DNA from: Caldisericales bacterium
GTDB lineage: Bacteria > Caldisericota > Caldisericia > JAAYUI01
Direction of reading: 5' to 3'
Length of the DNA stretch: 64,000 nucleotides
Assembly: GCA_022707885.1 (NCBI GenBank)
Contig: JAKIZT010000003.1
Coordinates: 1-64,000 of the forward strand
The position numbers and the translations under genes were made by a program. A model generated the notes under the pieces. That model did no database searches. It was not told where the DNA came from and saw nothing but the letters and a program-made list of their open reading frames with translations. This document shows positions 34,687 through 44,160 of the stretch, one piece after another (positions within the stretch are counted from its first letter, which is position 1; each line of letters begins with the position of its first letter).

Positions 34687-37600
34687 TCAGGGTTTCCTGT
34701 CGAGGATTATCATAACTGTCTTGTCTGCATCATTTACTTGGGTTACAAGACCCATTTTAATGCAGATATCAACTGCCGGGATAACTACCAGGCTGCCGGA
34801 AAGTGTTGGGGCTGACTGGATTGTTTTCTCGTTGCCATCAATCTGGACCTTGTTTGATCCGATTGTTGCAATGAGTGTATGGCCATTGATCTGTATCTGG
34901 ACAGTATTTGTTGCCGGGTTAAAGTCCACTGTTCCGCCAAGGAGCTTAATGAAATCGACTGGTGTCGAGAACTCTGCACCTTTTGGAGCAAGCGGAAGGG
35001 CGTTTGGTGTGTTGCCAACCATTGCATTCACATCACCCTGCTTGAGTGTCATGATGACCCTGTCAACATTGATGATTGTGACCATGACCGAGCTGGTGTT
35101 GTTAGCGAGGTCTGTGGCTTCAATCTTGAACTCGTTTTTGCTTGGGGCCGGAGCGAGCTTCACATTGTCAAGGACCCACATGTCATGAACAACGATTGCT
35201 TCGCCAACAACTGCGCCTGACATGTCTTTTACGGTAACCTTGGAATCAGCATCAACTCTGCCTTTGAGCTTGATTGAGTCTTTTCCGTATACAGTGTTGT
35301 TTTCACCAACTGCATCGACCATGATGGCCGGACCCTCTTTGTCGAGAGTGACATAGACCATTTTTGTTGTTGTATTGCCTGAACCATCAGTTGCGACGAC
35401 GACGATTGTGTTCTTGCCATTCTGGAGCTTTGCAGTTCCAGTGAACTTGTCGCCCTTTGTGGTTGCTGGCTTGCCATTGATTGTGACTGTGGAGCCACTT
35501 TCAGTAGTGCCAGTGATCTGTACTTCGTCTTTGTTGGTTATCGGAACAACTGGATCGATTTCGAGCATTGGCGGGGTCTTGTCTGAACCAACCACGATCT
35601 TTGTTGATGATCCCTTGAAGTTGTCTGCTGTTGCTTCAATCTTGAGGAATCCTGTTGCATTTGGAGCAACTTCGATTTCAACTTCACCCTTGCCGTTTGT
35701 TGTCTTGGTCTGGTCAACGCCAAGGCCGGAGACTTTTACCTTTGCGCCCGCAACTGGTGCACCGGCGCCATATTCCTTGACTGTGATGAAGATCTTGCCA
35801 TTGGCTTTTGGTGTAAGATCCTCGATTGTTTCTGCTGTAATCTCAAGTCCCTTGCCAACATCAAACTTCTGGACTTTCACACCGTAGAACTCAGGCTTTG
35901 TCATCTTTATGACCTGGTCGCAAACATCTGAACCTGCGCAGAAATACTTGTTCTTCTGGAGGTAGAACATGTTGATGGTTGCTTCACCAAGACCTGTTGG
36001 TGTGAATTCAATTGTGGTTTCCATGACTTTTTCGTCTTCGGCCGATGGTTTTGTCCTGCCGTAGACTGCCTGCTCATGCTGGTTGCCGACCATCATGATG
36101 TACCCGTCTGGGTGCATTGGGACATCTCTCTCATCGGCTGGCCTGATCTCGCAGATCAGCTGGTTGGCCCAGTTGTAAATAAGATCATAGTTGTCGCCGT
36201 TGAGGAATTCCTTGCCGATTTCTTCCCTGTTTCCGGTTGATGCATCAAGCACCTTGACTTTTGGTGGGGCGACCTGAGCAACATGGTCTGGCCAAGCTTC
36301 CCAGTCAAGATAGAACGTCTGGTCGTTGGATACTGTGTATTTGAATCTTCTCTGGATTTCCCTTGGGTCAGTCCTGAACCTTGGTGGATATCCGGCCACG
36401 TCAGCCTCATTGCGGCTGTTGACGTAAGTGTTGGAACCGACAAGTCCGCCAACGAAGCAGGCATCCTCTGCGAAGAGGAAGAATTCTGTTTGTGCATTGA
36501 CATCAAGACCAAGTGCATCGTGATAGTCAAGTTCGCCATTGGAGTCGATGTCTGCGAACAATGCACCGCCCCAGTATGGATAGTTGTAGATATTTCCAAG
36601 TCCCCAACCTCTTGCGAGTGGCTCGGATGCTCCAGTGAGCGAGAACTCGAGGTTTGGCGGGATTCTCTTGTTGATTGCCCAGCCCTTGAGGGTCGGGTCT
36701 TTCGGGTTCACATAATCAACTTCCCATTCATTTTTGTCTCTGTACCAGTAGCAGGTTGAGTTGTATTCAACATATCCGCTCTCAACTCTGTCACGGCACT
36801 TCTGATACTCAAGCCTTGTGTTGAGTGTGAATCCACCAAACTGGTAGAGTTCCTTGTTGCCTGGGTCAATTGCGTTTGTGATTCCGTCTTTCTTTTCTGA
36901 AGCATCAAAATCAAATCCAACGTGTGGATAGATCTTTGTTCCACATGGTGTTCCCTGGCACGGGTTGAAATCAAAGTCAAAGCTGTCCGGCCTGGTTACA
37001 AATGGAGTGAACCTTGCTGTATTCTTGACACCGCCACCACAAACCGAGACGCCCTTTGTGACGCCCTTTACAAGACGACCTTCTGCATCAGTGATTGTGA
37101 CTCTGATCTTGTACATGCGGTTGTCGCCAGCGGTCATTACGAAGTCTGGATCTCCAGGTGAAGAGTAGAAGGTGAGGTTCGGGTCTTCGGCATTGACGAT
37201 TTCATATGATACCTTTGGTGATTCAATTGGTACTACAACAGTTCCTCTGTGTTTGCGATCTGGGGTATAGACATGGACGATGAACTGGTGGTCTTTGAGC
37301 CACTTCTCTTCGTCTGGCGAGCCTTCTTCACCCTTCCATGTGGTGACGTCGTTGGCGCAGAAGCCTCTGAAGATATATTTGCCGTTCTTTGCCTGCGAGA
37401 AATCAACCTTGATCGGGCGGAATGGTATGGAGATTGTTTCATCACATGTGCTGGCATTAAGGGTCCTGACAGAGAAGAGTTCTTCGTTATTGTCAACACC
37501 GAGGTCCCTGTTGTGCAGGTTGGTCCTGACAAAGAAGTACTGCGGCAATGACGAGCCTGGTCCATAGTAATAGAAATCATCAATGTATGGGTCTTTGAAG

Positions 37601-40600
37601 AGGTAGTTCCAGATGTGATCTTCCTTGACCAGGTTTTCATTGTAGATGTCCTTGATGCCTTGTGAGAGATCAACATTTCCACCCTCTGCATTCTTGACTT
37701 CGAATGTGAGTGGTGTGTCTGGGGAGATAAGCTCAGGGGTGATACCTGCTGTAAGAAGTTTTGGTGAAGCAACAGTGACAATGAGGTCATCAAGCGGCTC
37801 GACCGGAATTGCAATCTGGCCGGCAAGATAAACTTCGTGGCTATATCTCATTCTGTTGGCTGATGGGGTTGACTGCTGGTATGTATCCTGCATAGGAGAT
37901 GGATCCCAGAATGGTGAGAATGCCCTGTCGTTGTTATCATCGCCATACTTGTATGCTGTTACATAGAGCGGGAGAAGTTCTTTGTCAGAAATGATATGGT
38001 CTGGCGGATCGCCAATGCCTTCCTCGCCACCAAAGTCAAGGCCTGAGGTCTCGACGCGGCACCTGTTGGAATCGGTGAGCTCAAACACATAGATGCCATT
38101 GTTGCGCTGGAATGTACGAGCATCAATGATACCAGCATTCCAGGTATTTGTTGCCATATCATAGCTTCCGCAGATTTCGGTTTCCCAATCTTTGAATGTT
38201 ACTTTTGAGTCTCCGTTAATATCTATCGGTTCATTGTCCCATGTTGTGTCATACTGGGAGCTGCTTCCATCAGATCTGCCATAGTAGAACCTTGTTGATC
38301 CTGGTGGATTGGTTATCCAGCCATCACCAGCGCCAAACATAAGATCCTTACCAACTCTCTGAACACCCCTGTCCTGCCAGATGTAAACCAGTGCGTCATT
38401 GCACTCTTTATTGGTCTGGATTGGCTGGTTCTCTGAGAGTGTGACTTCAACCTTGTTGTCTATTCCAAGCGGTGCATTCCTTATTGCCGGGTCGTCGGAG
38501 ATGACATAATTGATGCCAAGAGCGTGTACATCAACACCATCAACCGGCGGTGCAGTGCAGCAATCCTGATACATCTTGAAGGTACCATCTGCCAAGGTGA
38601 CATAAATGAGTATCTTGCCTGGCTGCCATGGAATAAGTTCATCAACAACGATAACGTTGTCGGTGTTTTCAACCATGCCTGGGCCAACTGGTGTTCCATA
38701 ACCTACTGATGAGAAATTGAGATTATGAAGCTTCTTTATAAGATCGTTTGATTTTCTGTACTGACGGTTTTCGTTCGGGATTCCTTGATATGGTGTGAAC
38801 GGATCTGATCCTGCATCACCATTCCAGTCTGCCCTGACTTCCTCATATTCGAAGTCCTTGTAGTTTGTCTGGTCGATAACGATCTTTCCTGTCCAGTCAT
38901 ATGAGATCGGGACTTGTTTGAGGCCATTGTACTCATACTGGGTGGTAACAGAGCCAGTGGTTCTGTCTATCACTTTTGGACGTGCAAACGGTCCAACAAT
39001 CTCCATCCTGACCATTCTTCTGTCAATTTCCCAGTCAGGATTAAAGGAGAGGTGGCGGCCTTCGCCATCTTTAACGATAAAGTAGAAACCATAGTCAGTG
39101 AGCGGGAAGAACTCTGTTCCAAGCTTGCCAAACTGCTCGTTGGTAAGCCTTTCGTTCATCTTCTTGCTCCATATTGCTGGGTATGCGTTCCATCCAAATG
39201 GTCCGCCTCTTCCACCCCAAACCTGACCGGTAACACGGCCGGCATGGGTCTGTCCACCAGGATAGCACCTGAATTCGGTTGAGACATAGCGAAGGATTGG
39301 ATCATATGGGGCCTGAATCTGTGGAGTCGGGATATTGAGTGGTGAAAGTGGTCCAAGATATCTGGCAGTTGTTGTTCCAGCAGTGTAATGAACATCGGAG
39401 AACTGGAGTGCATGGTCAACAATTGTAAACTCTGCAAAGTTGACGTATGGATCTGGTGGGTAAACCTTCATATCAAGGGTTCCGCAATAATCAATGCCTT
39501 CATGATATGAACCATTGATCATCTTGTCGTACACGAAGAATGGTCCACCATTGGTGATTGCTGGATGTGCAATGGTCGAGTTGTAGTCAAAGGTTGTCAT
39601 GTTGGAGTAGATACGGATGTTAAGGTGTGTTGAACCATCTTTCGGCTTGACTGCAAGGAGGCACTCTCCGCCTACATCAGACGGTGTTACCTGACCATAA
39701 CCAGTAACATAGGTTGGGACGCCATACTTAACAATGTATCCAAATGTACCATCAAAGATTCCAATACGGTCTGAACGGAGTGGATACCCAACATAACCAG
39801 TGATATCGCCAAGCTTCCTGAGTCCTGGAACCTCGCAAACATCACAGTTTCCGGTTCCCTGGGAGCAATCAATATCCTCAAGTGATACTCTGTTGTCCAC
39901 AAAGACTGGAGTTTTCTTGATTGCAGTGGTATTTGGTATCGGGAAGGTTCCGGTGTACTCTTCACCAAGAAGGTAATCGTTGGGGTCGAGTGCCCACGGT
40001 ACCTGTGGATACTGAGTATCTATCGGGTTTTGTGGTGGCTCGTACCAGTACCAATAATAGTAAGTGCCATCAGTGTTGTACTGAACAATAAATTTGTACT
40101 GCGCTGAGGTGTTTGCTGGAACTGCGACTGCCATCCAGGCAATTCCACCGCCATTGCAGTTGTAGTTGACTATGTTGGTATGGAAGTTTCCATCATATTC
40201 TCCTCTTGCAGTAAGATCAAACGGGATGGAGAACGGAACACCTGCTGGATCATTAACATCATTTTCGTTATCAGCATCGGTGAGCTTGATTGAAACGTTC
40301 GGGAAACGCTGGTCAAGTGTGGTAATGCAAAGTCTGTTGGCCGTCAGAACGAGCTTTTCCGGATTTACTTTATCATAGAACACGTCGAAGCAATCATAAT
40401 TATTCTGGAGGTCTGCAGGAAGTGGAGGATATGGAAGATTTCCTTCTGGATAGTAGAAGTTGTCCTGTGCCCACGGAACAAAGCGACCTTTTACGCGCTC
40501 CTTGAAGGTCTTTCCGACGAACTGGTTGGATGACATGCCATGGAGATCCCAGAAGTAGTCACCATAATAACCATCTGGTGGTGCTGGTCTCTGGCCACCG

Positions 40601-43600
40601 TTGTCTCTGATGACGTAAGTGGTAATAAGACCATAAGAAGAACCTGGATGATCGGCCCTGCCGGTCTCGTCACATGAACCCCTGTAAGGTGTAAACTCAA
40701 ATTCGGCTATCGGGCGGTTTGGAGTGATCTCGAAGAGCATATTGTTAAGATTGCGTGGTTCGCCCTTGCCCATTTCATATTTGCCGATTCCCTGGAAGAG
40801 GACATATCCTCTCTCATCAGGAATCCAGGTATTTCCATCCCAATGTCCTGCCTTTGGTGCTGGATCAAGTGTAATTTTGACGTGCGAGGTCTGCTCTACC
40901 TGGAATGGCTTTGACACTGTCATGGTGGCGCCGGCCGAACCTGGAATGACTTCCATGTCCATAAACCTCTTGTCGCCGTTGTTGCCAAAGGTGATCCCAT
41001 AGACCGGGGCATTGGTTCTCCACTGGTCATAGATTGAGCATACTGTTCCACACTTGTAATACTGGCCAGCATAAGAAACATTGGTCAGACGGATGAATCC
41101 ATCCTGAACGTTCCCATATGCAGTAACAATTGAACCAGCGTAGGTCCATCCATTTGTTTCAATATTTGGGCCAGCATCATAAATAAACTCGCCAAGGTCA
41201 TACTGGTTGTTGAGCGGGATCCACTTTGTTGTATCAGATGGATCCAAGTGCTTCCAGTCAAGGAAAACTGGCTCGTATGGGTTCGGGAAGTTCCAGCCAA
41301 CAACATAAGCATTGTATTCCTGGATGTCATAATATTTGTCGTAGAAGGCAGAGAGGTCATTACCACCAACATAATCTGCTACAACACCAGGATGGTAAAG
41401 TACGTTTGGTCCAGTTCCAGGCCTGAGGTTGACATCAGCATCACCCTGGGCAACTGTTGAACCTGCCTCATAAGAAATGATTGTTTGTGCACCAGTAATC
41501 GGGTCACGGCGGACAACTGTGACATCAGAAAGACGAACGTCACCTGGGGAGATTTCGAAAGCACCAAGTCCACCGGTTGTGGCGGCAAGGAGGTAGTCAG
41601 TGTCGCGATATAGGGCTTCTCCACAACCATAATAGTTGATGATGCCGTAACCACCGCCCTGGGCATTGTTGGTGTCAAAGAAACGCACCGGTGCACCAAA
41701 GTTCGGGTTGTCAACTGGATCCTGCTGGTAGAAGTCGGACATTGGAAGAACGGCCTGGTCAGTTACACGACCGAAGATAGCATCCATTCCAAGGCCAATA
41801 TCGGCATCTGCTATATTGTCCTGGCATCCAAGGAAGAGTTCTCCAACAGAGCCTGGAACGTAATCATCAGAACCGTTATTGGGGAGGCATCTATTGATGC
41901 CATCGGCTCCCATATTGTTGTCTACGCCATCATCATACCATATCTCAACGCCAAGATATTCCCTGTAATCCAGCTTTATGTTTTCAAAGGAACAAGCTGG
42001 AACAGCAAATGTCTGGGAATTCGGTCCAAGGACGGTGGCTTTCTGTATGTTCTGGGCCTGGAAAGTTACCTCTCCATTTGGAGTTCTGATGGCTGCCATG
42101 GTTTTGGAAGGAACAACACCCTGCCAGAGATCAGTTTCTATAGAGATATTGTATACCGGGGAGGCACATCCACCAGTGAGAACTTCGGACATAATGAGGG
42201 CATCACCTGGCTGGATATATGCTGTCGGGCTTGTTAAAAAAGCTTCGGCACCTGTGGACCAGTGAGAGAGTCTCAAATCATACTGCTCTACGGTATTGGC
42301 TCTCATTCCGTCCAGGCCTTTTTCATAGATGCCTTCTGCAACGCTTATCGTGCCTGAAGGTGAGGTGCATGTGGTGTAGTCAAACATGCCGTTAACGCCC
42401 CATTGAAGCTGGAGGTGAACGGTGTCGCCAACAGTCGAGCCCGGCCATGCATTTCCGCTGAGTGAAACTGGTGGATTTCCAAAGGCGCTGAAGTTGGTGT
42501 CTGAAAGTGGGAAACGGTAACATGGAGTCCCAACATCGAAATCGTCACCTGCATCACGAACGCTGAAAGGAACCCTGTCCCTTACGGCTGAACCGGCTGG
42601 ATACCTAATCACGCGACCAAGTGCGTTCTGGGTAACTACTGGAACAAGACGCGTGTCACCATAATAGTGTGGGAAAGAGGCCTGGCCACCTGCACCAATC
42701 TGTGTGTAGTCATAACCTGAAACCAGATTATTGGCGCCATTGGCTCCCCTTCTGTAGATCCAGTCACCTTCGATGTAGGTCTGTTGGTTGTCGTGTATGC
42801 CGTCGAAAGGACCCATTTCCCTGTTTCCGGTAGCATTGATGGCGTGCCATTCCTCACCAAAGTTCCATGAGTCGAGGTTATTGAGGTAGAAATAGCCACC
42901 TATGTTATAGTAGGCATTCGGAACTGGCTCAGCCGGCGGAACCGGCGGTGCACCAGGACCATAACCATCAAGGAAACGCTCCAGGGCCATTCCCTGGTCC
43001 CACTCTGGTGCTGGATTGCTGACCAATGGGTTTCCAGTTGCTGGATTGATCCAAGAAGTGCCTACCACACCCGAGTTACGGGCAACAAGGTCTGCTATTC
43101 CAATCCTGAACGTTCTGCCAGTCTTTGGATCCATAAAATAAGTCGGGTTGGCACCTTCACCGAAGAAATACCAGCCATTTGGGGTGATGGCACCGGAGAT
43201 GTTGTCGCCCCTCGGTACCTGATATGGTCCCTGTGTATTATTGGCAGAGGTCGGGTCAAACCTGGCATGCGGGTTTGTTTGGCAGTTATCTATTGTTGAG
43301 GCTGCGTCGGTTCCGTAATCCGGGTCTTCCGGGTCTGCATATCTATAATACCTGCAGTCATGGAAGTTTCCGTCCGAGTCAAACCAGAGGTTGCCATCTG
43401 TGTCAATTACTGCATACCAGTGATTAGACTCAGTTGACATGCCAGCAGCTGGAACTACATCGAGATAAAACTCGGTCCAGGCATGGATATTGGCTGGCAT
43501 TGGATACTGCGGTGGTCTTCCCCAGATGATTTCCTGGTTTGGCATAGTCACATGGCTATTACCGCTGAATCTCCAACCGGAAGCTTCGAATCTCACAGCC

Positions 43601-43716
43601 ACGAAAACACCATTGGCATTAGAGTTCTCGGCTCTAGCCATTGAGGCATTGCCAAAGACGGGCAGAACCGTCATCAGCATGAGAGTCGCAATCAGAATGC
43701 TGATCGTCTTTTTCAT
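34687..43716 (-). CDS. Giant secreted multidomain surface protein C
   Basis: About 3,009 residues from the ATG at 43716, with AGGAGA 8 nt upstream; a TTG two codons earlier is less likely. Signal peptide about 1-30. Collinear with giant B over nearly its whole length: shared blocks include TDLWQGVVPSKTMAAIRTPN, MYQDCCTAPPVDG, KYGDDNNDRAFSPFWD and VSVCGGGVKNTARFTPF. A calcium-loop-like DIDSNGELDYHDALG lies near residue 2385. C-terminal order is again a carboxypeptidase-regulatory-like domain, two Ig-like domains (TGTTESGSTVTINGKPA, LKGRVDADSKVTV) and a stalk-like domain related to copper-amine-oxidase-N but more diverged. No protease, glycosidase or anchoring (LPxTG, SLH) motif is seen. Probably forms part of the cell surface with B and A. 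Confidence 0.9.
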   Translation of the reverse strand: MKKTISILIATLMLMTVLPVFGNASMARAENSNANGVFVAVRFEASGWRFSGNSHVTMPNQEIIWGRPPQYPMPANIHAWTEFYLDVVPAAGMSTESNHWYAVIDTDGNLWFDSDGNFHDCRYYRYADPEDPDYGTDAASTIDNCQTNPHARFDPTSANNTQGPYQVPRGDNISGAITPNGWYFFGEGANPTYFMDPKTGRTFRIGIADLVARNSGVVGTSWINPATGNPLVSNPAPEWDQGMALERFLDGYGPGAPPVPPAEPVPNAYYNIGGYFYLNNLDSWNFGEEWHAINATGNREMGPFDGIHDNQQTYIEGDWIYRRGANGANNLVSGYDYTQIGAGGQASFPHYYGDTRLVPVVTQNALGRVIRYPAGSAVRDRVPFSVRDAGDDFDVGTPCYRFPLSDTNFSAFGNPPVSLSGNAWPGSTVGDTVHLQLQWGVNGMFDYTTCTSPSGTISVAEGIYEKGLDGMRANTVEQYDLRLSHWSTGAEAFLTSPTAYIQPGDALIMSEVLTGGCASPVYNISIETDLWQGVVPSKTMAAIRTPNGEVTFQAQNIQKATVLGPNSQTFAVPACSFENIKLDYREYLGVEIWYDDGVDNNMGADGINRCLPNNGSDDYVPGSVGELFLGCQDNIADADIGLGMDAIFGRVTDQAVLPMSDFYQQDPVDNPNFGAPVRFFDTNNAQGGGYGIINYYGCGEALYRDTDYLLAATTGGLGAFEISPGDVRLSDVTVVRRDPITGAQTIISYEAGSTVAQGDADVNLRPGTGPNVLYHPGVVADYVGGNDLSAFYDKYYDIQEYNAYVVGWNFPNPYEPVFLDWKHLDPSDTTKWIPLNNQYDLGEFIYDAGPNIETNGWTYAGSIVTAYGNVQDGFIRLTNVSYAGQYYKCGTVCSIYDQWRTNAPVYGITFGNNGDKRFMDMEVIPGSAGATMTVSKPFQVEQTSHVKITLDPAPKAGHWDGNTWIPDERGYVLFQGIGKYEMGKGEPRNLNNMLFEITPNRPIAEFEFTPYRGSCDETGRADHPGSSYGLITTYVIRDNGGQRPAPPDGYYGDYFWDLHGMSSNQFVGKTFKERVKGRFVPWAQDNFYYPEGNLPYPPLPADLQNNYDCFDVFYDKVNPEKLVLTANRLCITTLDQRFPNVSIKLTDADNENDVNDPAGVPFSIPFDLTARGEYDGNFHTNIVNYNCNGGGIAWMAVAVPANTSAQYKFIVQYNTDGTYYYWYWYEPPQNPIDTQYPQVPWALDPNDYLLGEEYTGTFPIPNTTAIKKTPVFVDNRVSLEDIDCSQGTGNCDVCEVPGLRKLGDITGYVGYPLRSDRIGIFDGTFGYIVKYGVPTYVTGYGQVTPSDVGGECLLAVKPKDGSTHLNIRIYSNMTTFDYNSTIAHPAITNGGPFFVYDKMINGSYHEGIDYCGTLDMKVYPPDPYVNFAEFTIVDHALQFSDVHYTAGTTTARYLGPLSPLNIPTPQIQAPYDPILRYVSTEFRCYPGGQTHAGRVTGQVWGGRGGPFGWNAYPAIWSKKMNERLTNEQFGKLGTEFFPLTDYGFYFIVKDGEGRHLSFNPDWEIDRRMVRMEIVGPFARPKVIDRTTGSVTTQYEYNGLKQVPISYDWTGKIVIDQTNYKDFEYEEVRADWNGDAGSDPFTPYQGIPNENRQYRKSNDLIKKLHNLNFSSVGYGTPVGPGMVENTDNVIVVDELIPWQPGKILIYVTLADGTFKMYQDCCTAPPVDGVDVHALGINYVISDDPAIRNAPLGIDNKVEVTLSENQPIQTNKECNDALVYIWQDRGVQRVGKDLMFGAGDGWITNPPGSTRFYYGRSDGSSSQYDTTWDNEPIDINGDSKVTFKDWETEICGSYDMATNTWNAGIIDARTFQRNNGIYVFELTDSNRCRVETSGLDFGGEEGIGDPPDHIISDKELLPLYVTAYKYGDDNNDRAFSPFWDPSPMQDTYQQSTPSANRMRYSHEVYLAGQIAIPVEPLDDLIVTVASPKLLTAGITPELISPDTPLTFEVKNAEGGNVDLSQGIKDIYNENLVKEDHIWNYLFKDPYIDDFYYYGPGSSLPQYFFVRTNLHNRDLGVDNNEELFSVRTLNASTCDETISIPFRPIKVDFSQAKNGKYIFRGFCANDVTTWKGEEGSPDEEKWLKDHQFIVHVYTPDRKHRGTVVVPIESPKVSYEIVNAEDPNLTFYSSPGDPDFVMTAGDNRMYKIRVTITDAEGRLVKGVTKGVSVCGGGVKNTARFTPFVTRPDSFDFDFNPCQGTPCGTKIYPHVGFDFDASEKKDGITNAIDPGNKELYQFGGFTLNTRLEYQKCRDRVESGYVEYNSTCYWYRDKNEWEVDYVNPKDPTLKGWAINKRIPPNLEFSLTGASEPLARGWGLGNIYNYPYWGGALFADIDSNGELDYHDALGLDVNAQTEFFLFAEDACFVGGLVGSNTYVNSRNEADVAGYPPRFRTDPREIQRRFKYTVSNDQTFYLDWEAWPDHVAQVAPPKVKVLDASTGNREEIGKEFLNGDNYDLIYNWANQLICEIRPADERDVPMHPDGYIMMVGNQHEQAVYGRTKPSAEDEKVMETTIEFTPTGLGEATINMFYLQKNKYFCAGSDVCDQVIKMTKPEFYGVKVQKFDVGKGLEITAETIEDLTPKANGKIFITVKEYGAGAPVAGAKVKVSGLGVDQTKTTNGKGEVEIEVAPNATGFLKIEATADNFKGSSTKIVVGSDKTPPMLEIDPVVPITNKDEVQITGTTESGSTVTINGKPATTKGDKFTGTAKLQNGKNTIVVVATDGSGNTTTKMVYVTLDKEGPAIMVDAVGENNTVYGKDSIKLKGRVDADSKVTVKDMSGAVVGEAIVVHDMWVLDNVKLAPAPSKNEFKIEATDLANNTSSVMVTIINVDRVIMTLKQGDVNAMVGNTPNALPLAPKGAEFSTPVDFIKLLGGTVDFNPATNTVQIQINGHTLIATIGSNKVQIDGNEKTIQSAPTLSGSLVVIPAVDICIKMGLVTQVNDADKTVMIILDRKP

Positions 43717-43933
43717 CACCAAACTCTCCTTTCAATTTGTTGCAAAAGCGGCTTGCGGCGTTCGCAAAGCCACCAACGCATGGACGCACAAGGAATGAAT
43801 CAAAGTGCGCAAAACCAAACGAAGCCACACCATGAATCTGTGACTTCATCAAAGCACCATATAAATCCAACTCCTTATAAAAACAACATGACAATCAAAA
43901 GATGTTTTCTCACACCTTATTGATCATCACCGT
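43717..43933 (-). other. 5' leader of giant gene C
   Basis: About 217 nt between the predicted sigma-54 start site and the ATG. An imperfect hairpin GGCTTGCG ... CGCAAAGCC with one bulge (near 43750-43771) precedes the ribosome site, in the same relative place as the hairpins in leaders A and B. Confidence 0.4.
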
Positions 43934-43943
43934 TTTGTTATCA

Positions 43944-43959
43944 TGCAATTCCCATGCCA
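43944..43959 (-). promoter_or_regulatory. Sigma-54 promoter of giant gene C
   Basis: Minus strand TGGCATG-GGAA-TTGCA, GG-N10-GC spacing, third member of the set at 1710-1725 and 29587-29602. Confidence 0.82.
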
Positions 43960-44095
43960 CGGCTGGTATGTTGCATTTTTAGGCCTTTTTCTCATTGACC
44001 TGACAAATGGGTCCTGCCATTTAAATCATTTGATACGGTATTATTTGAGACTATATCGCACTTGAGGGTTGAATGCAACACAATGGGGATATAAA

Positions 44096-44119
44096 GGTTA
44101 CAAAAGTGTGTATATAAGG
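44096..44119. promoter_or_regulatory. Candidate enhancer for giant gene C, beside the dnaA promoter
   Basis: GGTTACAAAAGTGTGTATAT then AAGG. On the minus strand CTTATATACACAC aligns with the element at 1861-1883, and its distance to the -24 box (136 bp) is the same within 1 bp. Its other edge is 6 bp from the dnaA -35 box. Confidence 0.5.
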
Positions 44120-44125
44120 TTAACG

Positions 44126-44156
44126 TTGACCGGGCCATCTGGTTTGCTAATATAAT
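44126..44156 (+). promoter_or_regulatory. dnaA promoter, near-leaderless
   Basis: TTGACC (44126-44131) and TATAAT (44151-44156; 19-nt spacer, or AATATA two bases earlier with 17). Only 4 nt separate TATAAT from the ATG at 44161, and no Shine-Dalgarno is present. Confidence 0.6.
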
Positions 44157-44160
44157 CCAC

